NCBI GenBank assembly: GCA_016098155.1
Contig: JAAAJB010000019.1
Location: forward strand, 1-64,000
Reading direction: 5' to 3'
Origin: Actinomortierella ambigua
Lineage: Eukaryota; Mortierellomycota; Mortierellomycetes; Mortierellales; Mortierellaceae
DNA: 64,000 nt
In this document: positions 46,450 to 57,901 of the stretch, piece by piece
Layout: every line of letters begins with the position of its first letter
Numbering within the stretch: the first letter of the stretch is position 1
Notes under the pieces: model-generated
What the model was told of the DNA's origin: nothing
The model's database searches: none
Seen by the model: the letters and a program-made list of their open reading frames with translations, nothing else
Position numbers and translations under genes: made by a program

Positions 46450-48508
46450 ATGGCAAGTCAAGTTCATTCTGGTTCTCAGGGCCCATCCATTCATTCAGCC
46501 CAAGCCGAGGAGGAAGAGCCCGAAGTCGAGTTTCTGCATACCCCTTCACCGTCGCTGCTTTGTCCAGTGTATGGCGTGCGAGAACAGCCTTGGAACATGA
46601 CTCACTCTTCATAAGTCGGGAGGGTGCAAGGGGGGAGGCAAGGCTCCCCTTCACCCCTTTTTTTGTCCTCCTCTCTTTTCTCATGAGCTTACACGAAGAA
46701 TGACCGTTGGTATAAAATATACAACTTACTTTTAGATGCCAGGATGTATGCAAAGAGCCGCTGATCACCAACGGGTGTAATCACTCATACTGTGCCACCT
46801 GCATCTACCGCTCTATGGAGATCGAGCCCTTTTGTCCTCTCTGCCGATCACGTATTCGACTTGAAGGTATGGCGACAGCTCTCTTCCTTCCTTTCTTCCT
46901 TCCTTCCCTCCTTCCCTATTTTAGCAATCCTAATCTCCTTCTCTCACCTCCCCACCCCCTATTTTTTTCTCCCTTGGAACAGATCTTCATCCGAATCTAG
47001 CGCTCGCCGGCATTATCTCCGAGCTACTGGTACACTGCACGAACAAGCAGTATGGATGTTCACAAATCCTGCGCCACGATGCTTTGCACGGGCACGTTCT
47101 TTACTGCTCCTTTGCACCCTCGTGGTGTGTGAACCACACGCTGGGCTGTCCCTACAAAGGGTCGACCAAGGAAGCCCAGGATCATGTCAAGAGTGGAAAA
47201 TGTGTCTTTGAGACCCTCAAGGGATATATCGAGGCGACCAATGCGCGCTTCGTGCAGGTCGAGAAGGTCATCGAAGAACAGGCGCGCGAGATTGAGCGGC
47301 TGCAAAAGATTTTGAGGGCTGGCAAGGCGTTGGCTCTGGATACCCGACAAGGAGTCAATGGAGCGACGACGGAAAGAGAAGGAGCAGCAGGAGGAGCAGC
47401 AGGAGAGATGGCGTGGTCGCCGTCGTGGATGAATGGAAAACGAGGGTTCGAGGTAGAAGGAGGATCCGGTCACGATGCAGATCAGGCGACTAGCGGCGGG
47501 GGATCGTCATCGGGTGCAGGAGCAGGAGGCTGTAGCAGCAGTAACGGTATCAACGGCCAAAATGGCAACACTCCGGTGCGGACGATCGTGTCGACGTTCC
47601 CACAGGACGAGATTACATGCCACCGGACGATCACCGAACACAAGTGCGGAGTGACAAGCGTGGCGGTGCATGACCGGCACCTGTTTGCAGGAGCGCATGA
47701 TGGGTCGACCAAGGTGTTTGATATTGAATCGGGTGCGTTGCTCAAATCGTTCAAGAGCCATACGATGTCTGTCTGGGGGCTCGCGATCGCGCCGACGGGC
47801 GAGCGGTTCTTTAGCGCAGGGTCGGATGGGACGATCAAGGTTTGGGACTGGTTGAAGGGAGGAGGAGATGCGGGGGAAGACGACGAGCAGCAGCAAGAAG
47901 CGGCGTGCCTGGTGGCAACGATCCCGGATCATCATGCCAAGGTCTATGGGTTGGTCGTGGACCAGGGCCGGCTGTACTCGGCCTCGTCGGACAAGACGGT
48001 CAAGGTGTGGGACGTGGAGACGTTGGCGTGTTTGGCGACGTTCCAGGGCCATACCGGAGGCGTGAACAGTCTGACGGCGTTGAAGGGGGCGAATGCAGGC
48101 CAGTTGGCGACGGGGTCTTCGGACAAGACGATCAAGATCTGGGACGTGACGACGGGGACGTGTGTCCGGACGGTGCGACGCGGGACGAGCGAGGTGCTGG
48201 ATGTGGCGGCGGGCGATGGGATGTTGTTTGGGTCGACGTATGATGCGGTCGTGCATGTGTATGACCTGAACGAGACGAGGGAGCTGGGGACGTTGTCGGG
48301 TCATAATTGGGAGGTGTGGCAACTCGAGTATGGCGAGGGCTGTTTGTTTAGTGCGAGCTTTGATCATACGATCAAGCGATGGGACCCGCGGCGGTTCCAA
48401 TGCGACCTCACCCTCAAGGGCCACAAGTCGTTTGTCCATGGCATGGCCTTGACCGACAAGTACCTTGTTACTGGCTGCGCCGATCGGACCATTAAGATCT
48501 GGCGATGA
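46450..48508 (+). CDS. TRAF7-type protein: RING, TRAF zinc finger, coiled coil, seven WD40 repeats
   Basis: Three exons: 46450-46568, 46736-46866 and 46983-48508, encoding 591 residues. A C3HC4 RING is assembled across the first splice: C38, C41, C54, H56, C59, C62, C73 and C76. A TRAF-type zinc-finger region follows (LLVHCTNKQYGCSQILRHDALHGHV, then CPYKGSTKEAQDH), then a short coiled coil (VEKVIEEQAREIERLQKIL). A Gly/Ser linker leads to seven WD40 repeats that end exactly at the C-terminus (DRTIKIWR). This order is that of animal TRAF7, an E3 ligase that engages MEKK3 and cytoskeletal partners. The fungal partner is unknown. The start is the first ATG in frame. It directly follows the RhoGEF gene (112 bases). 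Confidence 0.9.
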
Positions 48509-48742
48509 TATCCCCGCCCAATTCTTGTTTTGTTTTTGTGTAGAAGGGGCCAAAGTGCGTGGAAAAATGACGATGCCATGGTGATCTCTTCCATCCTACT
48601 TCCCCTCCTACTTAGAGATATATATTTCTTTTTGCTCTTATGAAAATTGAGAGTGCGGAGTAAAATGCTGACTACATGGACGAGTGTCGCTTGAGCGAAA
48701 AAAAAATGAGAAAAAGAGAAAGAGAAGATTGAAACGAGGTGT

Positions 48743-49723
48743 TTATGCTGAATTGGCGTCATCCTTCTTGGTTGCTTGCGGCTCTTTTGATGCATTGTTC
48801 GTGGACGCATTAGAGTCCTTCTCCACGGTGTCTTCCCGTCGCGAAGCAACAAGTTTGAGGTTGGCGTCGTATCCGTGCTTCTGCAGATCCTTCCAGGTCT
48901 CCTCTGGGTCATTGGGTGTCTGCAGATTGTACATCTGCAGAAAGCCCTTCCTGGTGAGGTGTCCCTTCTCGTTCACATCCAAGAACCCGGTGATCTCCGT
49001 TCTTGTGTCTTCATCAAACTATAATTCGGCAAGGGTAAGAGTGCGATGGATGTATGATGAGTATTAGGCAGGAATGCGGTGTACGGTATACATGACGATC
49101 CTCAGAGTCTGTTCTATCAAAAAAAAAAAAAATAACCAGACTGTTCCACTTACCACATCGCCATTGGTATCCATGGCAAATGCGTCCAGCTCCTCGTCCT
49201 TTAGTGCGCCATCTACAAAACAGGCAGGAAGCGTAATGTTGTGAGTATGAGAGTTGGAGTTGATAGCTTTTACACAATGACAAGTCCTGCTAGATGATAC
49301 GGTTCTGTTCTGCTCCACGCTCCCTTTCCCTTGGGGGCGATCCGCTTCACTGACGCGTCTTTTTTTTTGTCCTCGCACACGCGCGTCTACTCTGATATTG
49401 CCGATGTACCTTTATCCAAATCGTATCTATCAAAGATTTCCTACATGTATGAAAAAGTAGAGGAGGGAGTTGTGGAGAGAGCATGCTGGTTAGCTTGTTT
49501 TCGTTGCCTTCTAATACACACACACACATATATATATATAAATATATATTTCTCTAGTAAGGGTGGCGAGCGCTGGATAAATAGAGTCGACAGAGTTTTG
49601 CCACCAGGCTTGGTGGGTCTATCTCTTTGTGGCTACCCAATGACCTACCAAGAGAGCATCCTCTGCTTCGATAGTCAGGCCGTCATCTTCGTCCAGCAGG
49701 TTGGGAGGTACGACGAGGGGCAT
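48743..49723 (-). CDS. Small EF-hand protein resembling the Miro EF-hand module
   Basis: Four exons on the minus strand: 49649-49723, 49410-49440, 49154-49212 and 48743-49018, encoding 146 residues. A canonical calcium loop is formed across exons 2 and 3: D-L-D-K-D-G-A-L-K-D-E-E, with Asp at 1, 3 and 5, Gly at 6 and Glu at 12. A second degenerate hand (LDVNEKGHLTRKGFLQMY) lacks the position-12 acid. It is followed by ETWKDLQKHGYDANLKL, closely resembling the segment after the hidden EF-hand in Miro GTPases (TLKGFL...TTWTVLRRFGYD). There is no GTPase domain or transmembrane anchor, and the C-terminus is charged and Asn/Ser/Lys-rich. Calcium sensing is inferred. It converges on the TRAF7-type gene and diverges from the mitoribosomal gene. 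Confidence 0.85.
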
Positions 49724-50028
49724 GGTAGTAATTTGAATGAGGGGGGAGGGGGAGAGGGGATGAGAAGGAGGAGTAGGGGGGGGGGAGGGGAGGGAATGGC
49801 CTTTTTTTTTGTGTGTTCTTGGAGTGCAGATCTGCTTTGACCTTTTCCCCCTCTCTTGGTTGCCCTTCCACAAAAAACCCTTAAGCTTCTGGGGACACAG
49901 ATCAGCGGTGGCTTTGCTGGGGAATGGTCCCTGGTGGGAGAAGTGTTCCTCCCTTCGCTCCCCAAGCTTCAAAGGAAAAAGCAGGCACAAGCCCGGCGAT
50001 TGCACTTGATTCATTGTCACTCTTCACC
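49724..50028. promoter_or_regulatory. Putative shared promoter of EF-hand (-) and mitoribosomal (+) genes
   Basis: 305 bases between divergent start codons, with a G-rich tract near 49740-49795 (C-rich on the minus-strand leader) and no distinct TATA box. Confidence 0.4.
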
Positions 50029-51499
50029 ATGTTCCGTTCGGCTCTTCGTCTCAAGGTACACACCCTCGGCCCGTGTCTTTGCTTCCTTCCGACTCATTGG
50101 CACGTAGCAGGGCATCACTGCATGTCCTCATTCAGGGACCTTCAGGAAGGGGGGCTCTTGTTTGTTTTTTTGTTTTTGCAACAGCTCCTTCGCCTCCGGA
50201 AAACGCCACCATTTTCCGGGCTTTCGTGCAACCCAGTCTCAAAGTGCGGAAGACACGCGAATAACAACCAAACACAACCAGGGCGGAAAGGACGCACACA
50301 GAGGAACCAGCCCTAGTGCCCTCTAGTCCTGGAGAGTACGATGGGGATTCTTTAGCACTCACTTTCGCTCCCTCCTTTTCACTATTCGTGTAGACTCTTG
50401 TTCGTCCTGCGGTTGCCCAGGTCAACTCGATCGCTCGTCTTCATGCTGTCCCCGAGCTCCCTTACAAGTTCCAAGAGGGTGTCAAGCCCCTGCTGTCGGC
50501 GGAGGCATTGAAGGTCGTCTACGGTGAACATCAGACCGATCTGATCAACCGTCTGAACCGTCTCATTGCTGGTAAAGAGGAAGATCTATTTGTGTCTTGT
50601 TTTGTTCGCTCCCGTGTTTTATCCTTTTTATCCTCTCATGCTTGATCCATGAGAAAGAGAGAATCTGTTTATTGACTGTGAATCGTGTTTTCTATCGTTA
50701 TTCCCTTCTTTTCTTTCTAGGCACGCCTTACGAGTCCAAGTTGTACTACGAGGTGATCATGGACAGTGCTGCCTCGGCCACCGATGCCCAGATCTTCAAC
50801 AACGCCTCGCAGGCATGGAACAACGACTTTTTCCTCCGCTCGCTCGTAAGCTATCTCTCTTTGACCTTTTGACTCGTTTTATCAGTATTGAGTACAGTCC
50901 GAATTTAAGTCGTATCTTCTACTCACCACCTCTATCCTTTCTTCTTCTTCTTTCTCCGAATTCAGACCCCCAACAAGAAGGAGATGAGCGAGCGCCTCCG
51001 CAAGGCCTTGGCCGACTCTTTTGGCAATGTCGAGACTTTTGAGCAGGAGTTCAAGGCCAACGCATTGGGACTCTTTGGCTCCGGATGGACATGGCTCGTT
51101 GAGGACCAGAACCAGCGTCTGGTCCTGCTGAACACGTACAACGCCGGTACGCCCCACCACCGTCGCCGTCAACAACGGTTCGATCAGACCTCGACCGATC
51201 TGAACTTTGCAAAGGCAGCTCAGGATCCTCGTAGCGGCAACTCTACCTTCTCGGCCCCTCTGTCGACTCCTTCGTCCTCTTCTTCGTCGTCTGCCTCCAA
51301 CGCTGCTGCCTCGGGCCTCAGGGATGGTAACGCCAGCGGCTCGTACATGCCCATCCTTTGCGTCTCCATGTGGGAGCACGCTTACCTGACCGACTATGGT
51401 GTCACCCGTACCGGCCGTGAGAAGTATCTCGATAACTTCTTCAAGACGGTGGATTGGGATACTGTTGAGGCCCGTATTTTCCGCGTTGGCGGTTTCTAG
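50029..51499 (+). CDS. Superoxide-dismutase-fold mitoribosomal small-subunit protein (mS42/mS43 type)
   Basis: Four exons: 50029-50055, 50394-50571, 50721-50845 and 50966-51499, encoding 287 residues. It begins with a mitochondrial presequence (MFRSALRLK, then TLVRPAVAQVNSIARLHAV). The two Fe/Mn-SOD domains are recognisable: LPYKFQEGVKPLLS, then ASQAWNNDFFL, then GLFGSGWTWLV, then SMWEHAYLTDYG. The four metal ligands of SOD are mostly gone: the first His maps to V51/Y52, the second His (WNH) is N103 and Asp (DVWEH) is S244. Only H248 remains. It cannot bind metal as SOD does and matches the Rsm26/Mrp1 family of the 37S mitoribosome. A Ser/Ala-rich insertion (about 205-232) interrupts the C-terminal domain. 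Which paralogue it is remains open. Confidence 0.87.
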
Positions 51500-51875
51500 A
51501 GAGAGAATGAGCGTCCTCTAGCATGCTTTGTTATAGAGAGAGAGAGAGAGGGAGAGGGAGTAAACGAAAAGGAGTCAAATGCATTTTTTTTTAGTTTTCA
51601 ATATAGACCATTGCTTTATTTTCCAAAGTCGGCTAGCATCCTTGATGAATTGCATCATGTTTGTTGATACGAGTTTAGCTTGGCGCAGAGCTCTGTCATC
51701 GCCAGGTATCCGACACAACAGTAGGGGATGTGCATAAGAGCAAAAAAAACTTCACATATTATTATTTTGTTTTAATTAGAGAATACTTGAGATAACAAAA
51801 TAAGAAAACCTCCCACCCCTTCACCAGCGTGTTTTTTTTTTCAGGCTGTTTTTTTTTCTTCATAAGGCGGTTATA
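51500..51875. other. Convergent 3' regions of mitoribosomal and SLM1-like genes
   Basis: 376 bases, AT-rich with T and A runs and a GA tract at 51535-51560. No gene was seen. Confidence 0.6.
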
Positions 51876-54289
51876 TTACTGTGCAGCGACAGGCTCAGAG
51901 GCACGGAGCGAGCTTGTTGAACCCGAGCTTGATTTCTCGAGCGGGACAGCAGCGGCAGAGGAACCCTCGACAGCAGCAACAACAGGCGCCTTTTCGGCAG
52001 GAACAACAGCAGCAGCAACAGCAGCAGTACCGTTACCATTGCCTGCGTGGGCCTGATCATGGTAGGGCTGAGCGACATAGGGAGGCGAGGGGCCCTGGGC
52101 AACCTCGGGCGACTTTGGACGCATCAGAGACGATGAACGGAACAAGGATCCGGAGCGGGACAGGCCGCCCTCGTTCACATGGTTGACCATTGTCGAGGAG
52201 GCGCGCTTGGAGCATTCTTGCCACCAATCCAACATCTCGTCCTTGGAATGGGCACGGAGACTAATTTTCGGAGGATAAATATAAAAAAACAGAAAATTAC
52301 AGAGGTTACACACATAATTCTTTTTTTTTTTTTTCTTTGGGGAGGGGGTTTCGCCCCCAGCCTGGACAAAAAAGAAGAGTCAGCAGGAGAAAAAGGAAAC
52401 TTACGTGAAGGTCTGGGTATCGCGGTGCAGGAGACCGCCCTTGCCCTTACCCTCGAGCGAGAAGAGGTGCTGCTTTGAGCCTTGGTCGGCGTGAGGACCC
52501 AAGAGCGAAGTGGGCAAGTAGATGGACTGTTCAGGGACAGGGTTGCTAGAGAGATCTGCAGAGACAAAAACGTGGAGCCAGCCGGCCTGTGTCATGACAA
52601 AGTAGCCCTCCTTCCAGTTCTTCAAGACAGAAGTCTGACGGCTCATATGGGCCTCCTTGAGAGCGACAACAAAGGCATTGTCCTTGCAAGGGTAGTCAAT
52701 CTCGTCTGGGTTGACGTCCACCAGATCCGATGGGAACAGTTGGTGGCCGTACTTCTCGAGGAAGAACTCCCACTCGCTGTTGTCCTCCAACACCTTGAGC
52801 GCCTCGTCGGTCTGGACCCAGTTGGTGCCAAAGCTGGTGGAGTTGGCCGAGTAGTACTCGGCAAAGGAGCTCAGGATCTGCTTCAGCTCCCTGATAACGT
52901 GCGCCTCAAAAGTGGCCACCTGCTCCTGGCACTGACGGAAGGCGCGCGCAAACAGGTTCTCCTCGTTCACTTGCTTGGCCAATTGCTTCTTGACGGCTAC
53001 ATGTTTTTTTTGGGGAAGGGGGGGGGAGTAAAGGCGAAAAAGGTCAGTGCCACTAATTCTCCAAATTAGGGTTAACGCCCAACCTGTATATGTTGGTGCA
53101 CAAACAAGATTCCTCCATGTTGGGTTGTTTGTTTTCCTGACTACTCCGTCATTTCACCGTGTTGTGTGGTGTGCGACTCACGCAACAGGTGCCTGTGTTT
53201 GTATTTTGGTCTTGGATAAGAGCATAACAGAACATTGAAATAGCAGTTACAAAAAACCAAGACAAAAAAGAAAACGTTACCAAGGTTGATGACATAAGGG
53301 TCAGATTGCATCTTTTCCATATCGCCGTGGTGTTGGCCACCCATCTCAAACAAGCCAATCGCCTTTGCGAGCTGGGCAATGCGCTCCTGGGTGGCCTCGC
53401 GCTCCTTAAAGACACGGGACGAGTACAGGTTGGTGTCTGACTTGAGGGCCTTGACCTTGCCCTTGACATCCTGCTTGAGCCGACGAATGTTCTTGACGAT
53501 CGTCTCCTCGACAAAGCGGGAGGCGCTCGTGTGGTACTCGCTGTTCAACCGTGTGCTGTCGCGGAGACCCAGCACGACATCCTGAAGACCTCCCTTGCCC
53601 AAAAACTGTTGGCCATCCTTAAAGGGGACCAGCAAGATATTGGACGTCTTGTGCAGCGACTTGCCAATCTCCTTCTCCACATCCACGACCTCGGCAAAGT
53701 AGTACTGCAGGTTCTTCAGCACCGACTTGAGCGCCATCAGACGGCCGATCAGGATGTTGGTTGGGTTCAATCCTTCTGGTGCGGCACCGGCGCCAGCGGC
53801 GCCTTCCTCCAGACCCCCCGTATGCGACCGTGTGCTCGAGTTGGACAGCACCGTCGAGTCGCGCGAGTGCAGCACGTTGTGGCGCGGTGACATGGGTGAA
53901 TGGGGGGCCGACTCGGGCGAGTGGCCCAATGAAGACGCGGTCGACGACGTCGAGGGGCCGGCGGCGTGGAAGCCTTGGTTACCCTGCTGAGCGACTGGCG
54001 ACTGGACGGCAGAAGTGGCGGTTGACTCGGGTGGGGTCACGTTGGTCATGTTGGCCGTGGGGATGGTGATGGGGGAGACGGTGTTGGAGGGAGCAGCAGC
54101 AGCAGCAACTGCAGGCACGGCGGCATGCTTTGTAGGAGGAGACTGGGCTACAGGGGCTGGCACCGGTGCAGCAGCAGCGGTGGCGGCAGGAGGTGGAGGG
54201 ACCGAGGCCGTTGCGGGGGCTGGCTGCTTGCTACGGCCGAATGTGCGTGAAAAGGCCTTTCCCAGCGTTGATTTTCTCTTTTCTTCCAT
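51876..54289 (-). CDS. SLM1-like protein: BAR-like coiled domain plus PH domain
   Basis: Three exons on the minus strand: 53281-54289, 52405-52996 and 51876-52260, encoding 661 residues. Residues 1-175 are Ala/Pro/Ser-rich and disordered. A helical BAR-like domain follows (LIGRLMALKSVLKNLQYYF, then ETIVKNIRRLKQDVKGKV, then FEAHVIRELKQILSSF). A PH domain begins after MSRQTSVLKNWKEGYFVMT and ends LRAHSKDEMLDWWQECS. This architecture matches yeast Slm1/Slm2, which bind PI(4,5)P2 at the plasma membrane and relay signals to and from TORC2. A Ser/Pro-rich tail ends VAAQ. Splice phases are consistent, and intron 1 is 284 bases. The assignment to SLM rather than another BAR-PH family rests on remembered similarity. 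Confidence 0.83.
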
Positions 54290-55163
54290 GGCTGTGGGTG
54301 AGTGTGAAGCAGAATATGAGGAGTGTTGCGAAGGGAGGAGGTGAGGTGATTGTGATGGAGGGAAAAAAAAAGAAGAAATGAGAATGAGGAGGAGGAAGAA
54401 GGAAAAAAAAAAAAGGTTGCTCTCAAGGTAATACAGAGCTCGTGCATCCAACGAATGGATGATTGAACTACTGAGGTCACTTTTTTTTTTCTTTTTTTTT
54501 TATTCCCAGCATTAAAGTATCGGAGGTGGCTGGAACGGAGATGCTTTTTGAACAAGGAGAGATTGATAGAAAGTAACAGAGCGAGAGAGAAGGAGCGATA
54601 GAGCCATCAAGAGATGAGCCATTCCGGGACACGATCGCATCTTGTCCTGCCGGAGAGGATGGATGGATAGATGGGCCTCCTCTCCACCTCCTCGAACATC
54701 GAATCCCCCCCTGCTGATGCTGGGGGATGTGAAGGGAGCTGCTGCATGAAAGTACAGAAACACACCTGCTGGGTTGACTTGCTTGGAAGAAGGGGGAGAG
54801 GAGGAGGAGGAGCGAGAGCTCTCGTTTTTCTTCTTGGAGGTCAGCAGCAGTACTCTCGGTATCAGGTACCTACAGAGAGTACGCACCAGCCGGTGCTCCA
54901 ACATCGTCTTACTTCAGCAGGCTCAGCAGGGCGCTCCAATTGCTTCACCAAAAATGTGAGGTTTCTCTTTTGTGTTTTTGGAGTTTGGCTCAGGCCAACC
55001 AAAATCAACGATCGCCCTGAAGAGACAGGGGGCGCGCTGATGGGGCCGCATGAGCCGAAGGGGGAGGAAGGAAAAAAAAGAGAGATTGCCCTAGGGTGTG
55101 CCCTTTTTTTTTCCCTCCCTATACTCGCGTCCAACCTCCTTCTCTTCCTCTTCCACGTCCTCC
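54290..55163. other. Region between SLM1-like start and the small membrane-protein gene
   Basis: 874 bases. The first 250 bases contain A/T homopolymers and are the leader/promoter of the SLM1-like gene. The remainder includes the 3' region of the membrane-protein gene. Open frames such as 54671-55285 (+) have no support. Confidence 0.55.
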
Positions 55164-55727
55164 TCACTCTTCGTCAGATAGGTCGTATCCATACTCGACA
55201 GATGAGTGGTATCCATCGAGGTCGTCGTCTTGCACGCCTTCCTCGTTGCAAACGACACCACCACTGCCAAATACCTTCATCGTAATATTCTCTGTCTGCT
55301 CATTCGCTCGCTGCCACCATCCATCGCTACTGTTGCTCGCTGAGCCTACTAGCGCCTCTTCATCCAGTTCGTCATTCTCGTCAACCTGGCCGTACTCCTT
55401 CCGATGACGGGAACTTCTTGCCGACCCACCAAAAGACGGCTGCATAAACGGTGGAGGGACCAGACGGCTAAGACCGACTTGGCGCATAACATTCCGCCCA
55501 GCGCTATTGCAACCAATCCAGTTATTGTAGGGTGAGCATGCGTACCAATCATTTAGTCGAACGTGGGTCTACTGACAGGTCGCGCTCGAGTATTTTGAAT
55601 AAAATTGGGGTGGGAGCTCTTACCAAGTACCGCAACAGGCACACCAGATAAAACCAGCGAGCGCAATCACTACACAAAAGATGGTGAACAGCATCAGCCC
55701 CCAGGGCGACGAAGTTTCTCCTGCCAT
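55164..55727 (-). CDS. Small single-pass membrane protein with acidic tail
   Basis: Two exons on the minus strand: 55624-55727 and 55164-55503, encoding 147 residues. I do not recognise a family. A short N-terminus (MAGETSSPWG) is followed by one hydrophobic helix at about 10-31 (LMLFTIFCVVIALAGFIW) with a juxtamembrane CACC cysteine cluster that could be palmitoylated. The rest is hydrophilic: VPPPFMQPSFGG, then basic residues, then an acidic Ser/Asp/Glu tail ending DLSDEE. The intron donor GTAAGAG and acceptor TTGCAATAG are the only pair that keeps the phase and yields a continuous protein. Topology (N-out or N-in) cannot be decided. It is head-to-head with the NSUN-type gene, 141 bases apart. 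Confidence 0.7.
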
Positions 55728-55868
55728 TGGTTGAAATCGAGAATGCAATGTGTTGCAACCATCCAACTGTGGATGGACTTTCGAAATTTTTATGGTTTGG
55801 GAGCTCACGCCACCAAAGTAGGTTTAACTCCAGTTTGGCTGATCAGCTCCATGGCATTTATCCTCACC
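55728..55868. promoter_or_regulatory. Compact bidirectional promoter (membrane protein / NSUN)
   Basis: Only 141 bases lie between the divergent starts at 55727 (-) and 55869 (+), so the two genes almost certainly share promoter DNA. If the NSUN-type protein starts at 55851 the gap is shorter still. Confidence 0.5.
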
Positions 55869-57676
55869 ATGGATTCCGATGGCGAGGAGCATTCAGGCAC
55901 GACAACACCCTCTGCTGTCGACATTGAGACAGCTGCAAGGACCTTCTCACTCGATAACCTACCATCAGACTTTGTGACATTCCTGCACAAGAATGACATT
56001 GATCCGGCCATTTATACCGTCGCGGACCTGCCACGCTACGTGCGACTCAACCCTGACCCACACAATACTATAACAGCAGAGGAACTGTCCGACCAGCTGG
56101 GCGTCTCTGTGGAGCCTGTGCCGGGGCTCGAGCTCTTCTGTCGCTTACCAGCCAAGGTGCGGCTTCGTCAGTCACAGGCTTACACGGAGGGACGGATCTT
56201 TGGCATGGATCTGAGCTCTGGCATCGCCGTTTACTCTTTGGATGTTCAGCCAGGCGACCACGTCCTTGACATTTGCTGTGCGCCAGGTGAGTTTTCTGTC
56301 TTTTTACGATGCATCGACTCAAAGAAACGTTCCATGAGCTTGCACGTGTAAACTGACGGTTGAGGGGTGGGATGCATCGTGTTTCTTTCTTCCGCCAATC
56401 AAGGTGCCAAGCTCTGCATGATTGCAGGACAGTTGACAAACTCGGGCGGTGTGCAGTCGGATCGAACGAGCAGCAGCACCAAACTGCAAATGCACATCAC
56501 GGGGACAGTAACCGGCGTCGATATCTCTAACCACCGCCTCGCCACCTGCAGGAACTTGCTGAAGCGGCACCGGCTGCAGCAACACGCTCGTCTTTTCCAG
56601 GCAGATGGAACAACTTTTCATGTGCTTCGTCCTAGCGCCCTGGATCATATTCGAGCGAAGCTCTTGGCTGGGGTCAGCAAAGCAGCCGATGACAAGAATC
56701 TATCGTCATCTGGTACAGTGACTATCGAATCGCATGGAGAAAGGGAGAAGGGCCTTGCTAATGCACCCTCCTCCGGAGTACGGCGGCGATCACTAGTCGA
56801 GAATGTATCCACAAGAGAGAGCCAGATTGAGGATGATGGCCCAGTGCCAAAGAAGCCGCGGATACCCGTGGAGAACACACCCTCAGGCAATGCAACACCA
56901 ACGTCATCACCGTCATCATCGTCATCAAATTTGCCGCTCTCGAGTGACCACAAGAAACCCCCATCGACTACCATTCCTTTCTATGCACCGAAAATTCTTC
57001 GCAAGGATCCACAACTGCAAGGGGAGATATTCAAATATGACAAGGTTATCGTGGATGCAGAATGTAAGTACATGTGCTTTCTGAATACTTCATTTTTTCA
57101 TGCATTTCCTGTCAACTGTTCACGCTAACGAGTCCCATCTCCGCTGTATCCAATATAGGCACACATGATGGCTCGATCGCACATATTCTCAAGTACGAAA
57201 CCTGGGGCTGGGATAGCTTCCACAAAAACTTTATGGCTCAGGATCGCCTCGACTCTCTCTGTGAATTGCAGCGAGGACTTTTGACGAATGGTTTCCGTTT
57301 GGCCAAGGTGGGCGGCACTATTGTGTACTCGACATGCTCCTTGTCGCGCGCTCAGAATGAGGACATTGTGGCGTGGTTTCTTGCTTCCTTCCAGGGACAT
57401 GCTGTTCTCGAGCCGGTTTCGAGAGAGTCACTTGGAGTCTTACCAGCCACCTGCAAGAAGCCCAGTCGACGGGTTGTGGCCTCTGCTCTCGGGTGGATTC
57501 CATCAGAGGACCAGCACCTCGAGGAAGAGCTGCTGCTGACCTCTGAGCAAGAGGCCAAGATAGAGTCTCTTGAGCAGCAGGTTGTTGACGGCTGTTTGCG
57601 GTTTGACCCGCTGGCAAGCCGAACGAGTGGTTTCTTCCTTGCACGCTTCCGCAAGGTAGACCACATGGGCATATAG
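55869..57676 (+). CDS. NSUN/NOP2-type RNA (cytosine-5) methyltransferase
   Basis: Three exons: 55869-56286, 56404-57063 and 57159-57676, encoding 531 residues. The start sits in a strong CACCATGG context; an in-frame ATG at 55851 is the alternative. It transfers methyl from S-adenosylmethionine to C5 of cytosine in tRNA or rRNA. Motifs: DICCAPGAKLC (SAM site I, formed across the first splice), TGVDISNHRL, then motif IV VDAECTHDGS carrying one cysteine, and motif VI IVYSTCSLSRAQNED with the nucleophilic cysteine. An N-terminal region and a PUA-like or linker part precede the core. A Ser/Pro-rich insertion (about 255-330) separates motifs. Motif IV departs from the usual DAPCSG, so the subfamily and target are not assigned. 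Confidence 0.88.
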
Positions 57677-57901
57677 ATTTCTTTGCTGAAACAAAGTTTT
57701 TTTTTTTCCACTCCCTTTTTTTTTCTGGGGGAGCATGTTCCTGGCCCTGTCAACTTTCATTCTTCTCCCCCTCTTTGTCCATTCTCACCCACGCCCATTT
57801 GCCTGGTCTCGCATCAACTTCCTCCCTCCACACTAGTACTTGCTTGCCATTTTGCATGTACCACAACCCAAGACACATTTCTCAGCAGTAGACTGCATTC
57901 C

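Noticed and set aside
47507..48553. 348-codon antisense frame over the WD40 region
   Set aside because: It is a shadow of the TRAF7-type gene: Arg/Leu/Pro-rich with no domain.
50029..51499. Active mitochondrial superoxide dismutase
   Set aside because: Three of the four metal ligands are replaced, so the mitoribosomal SOD-fold family fits better.
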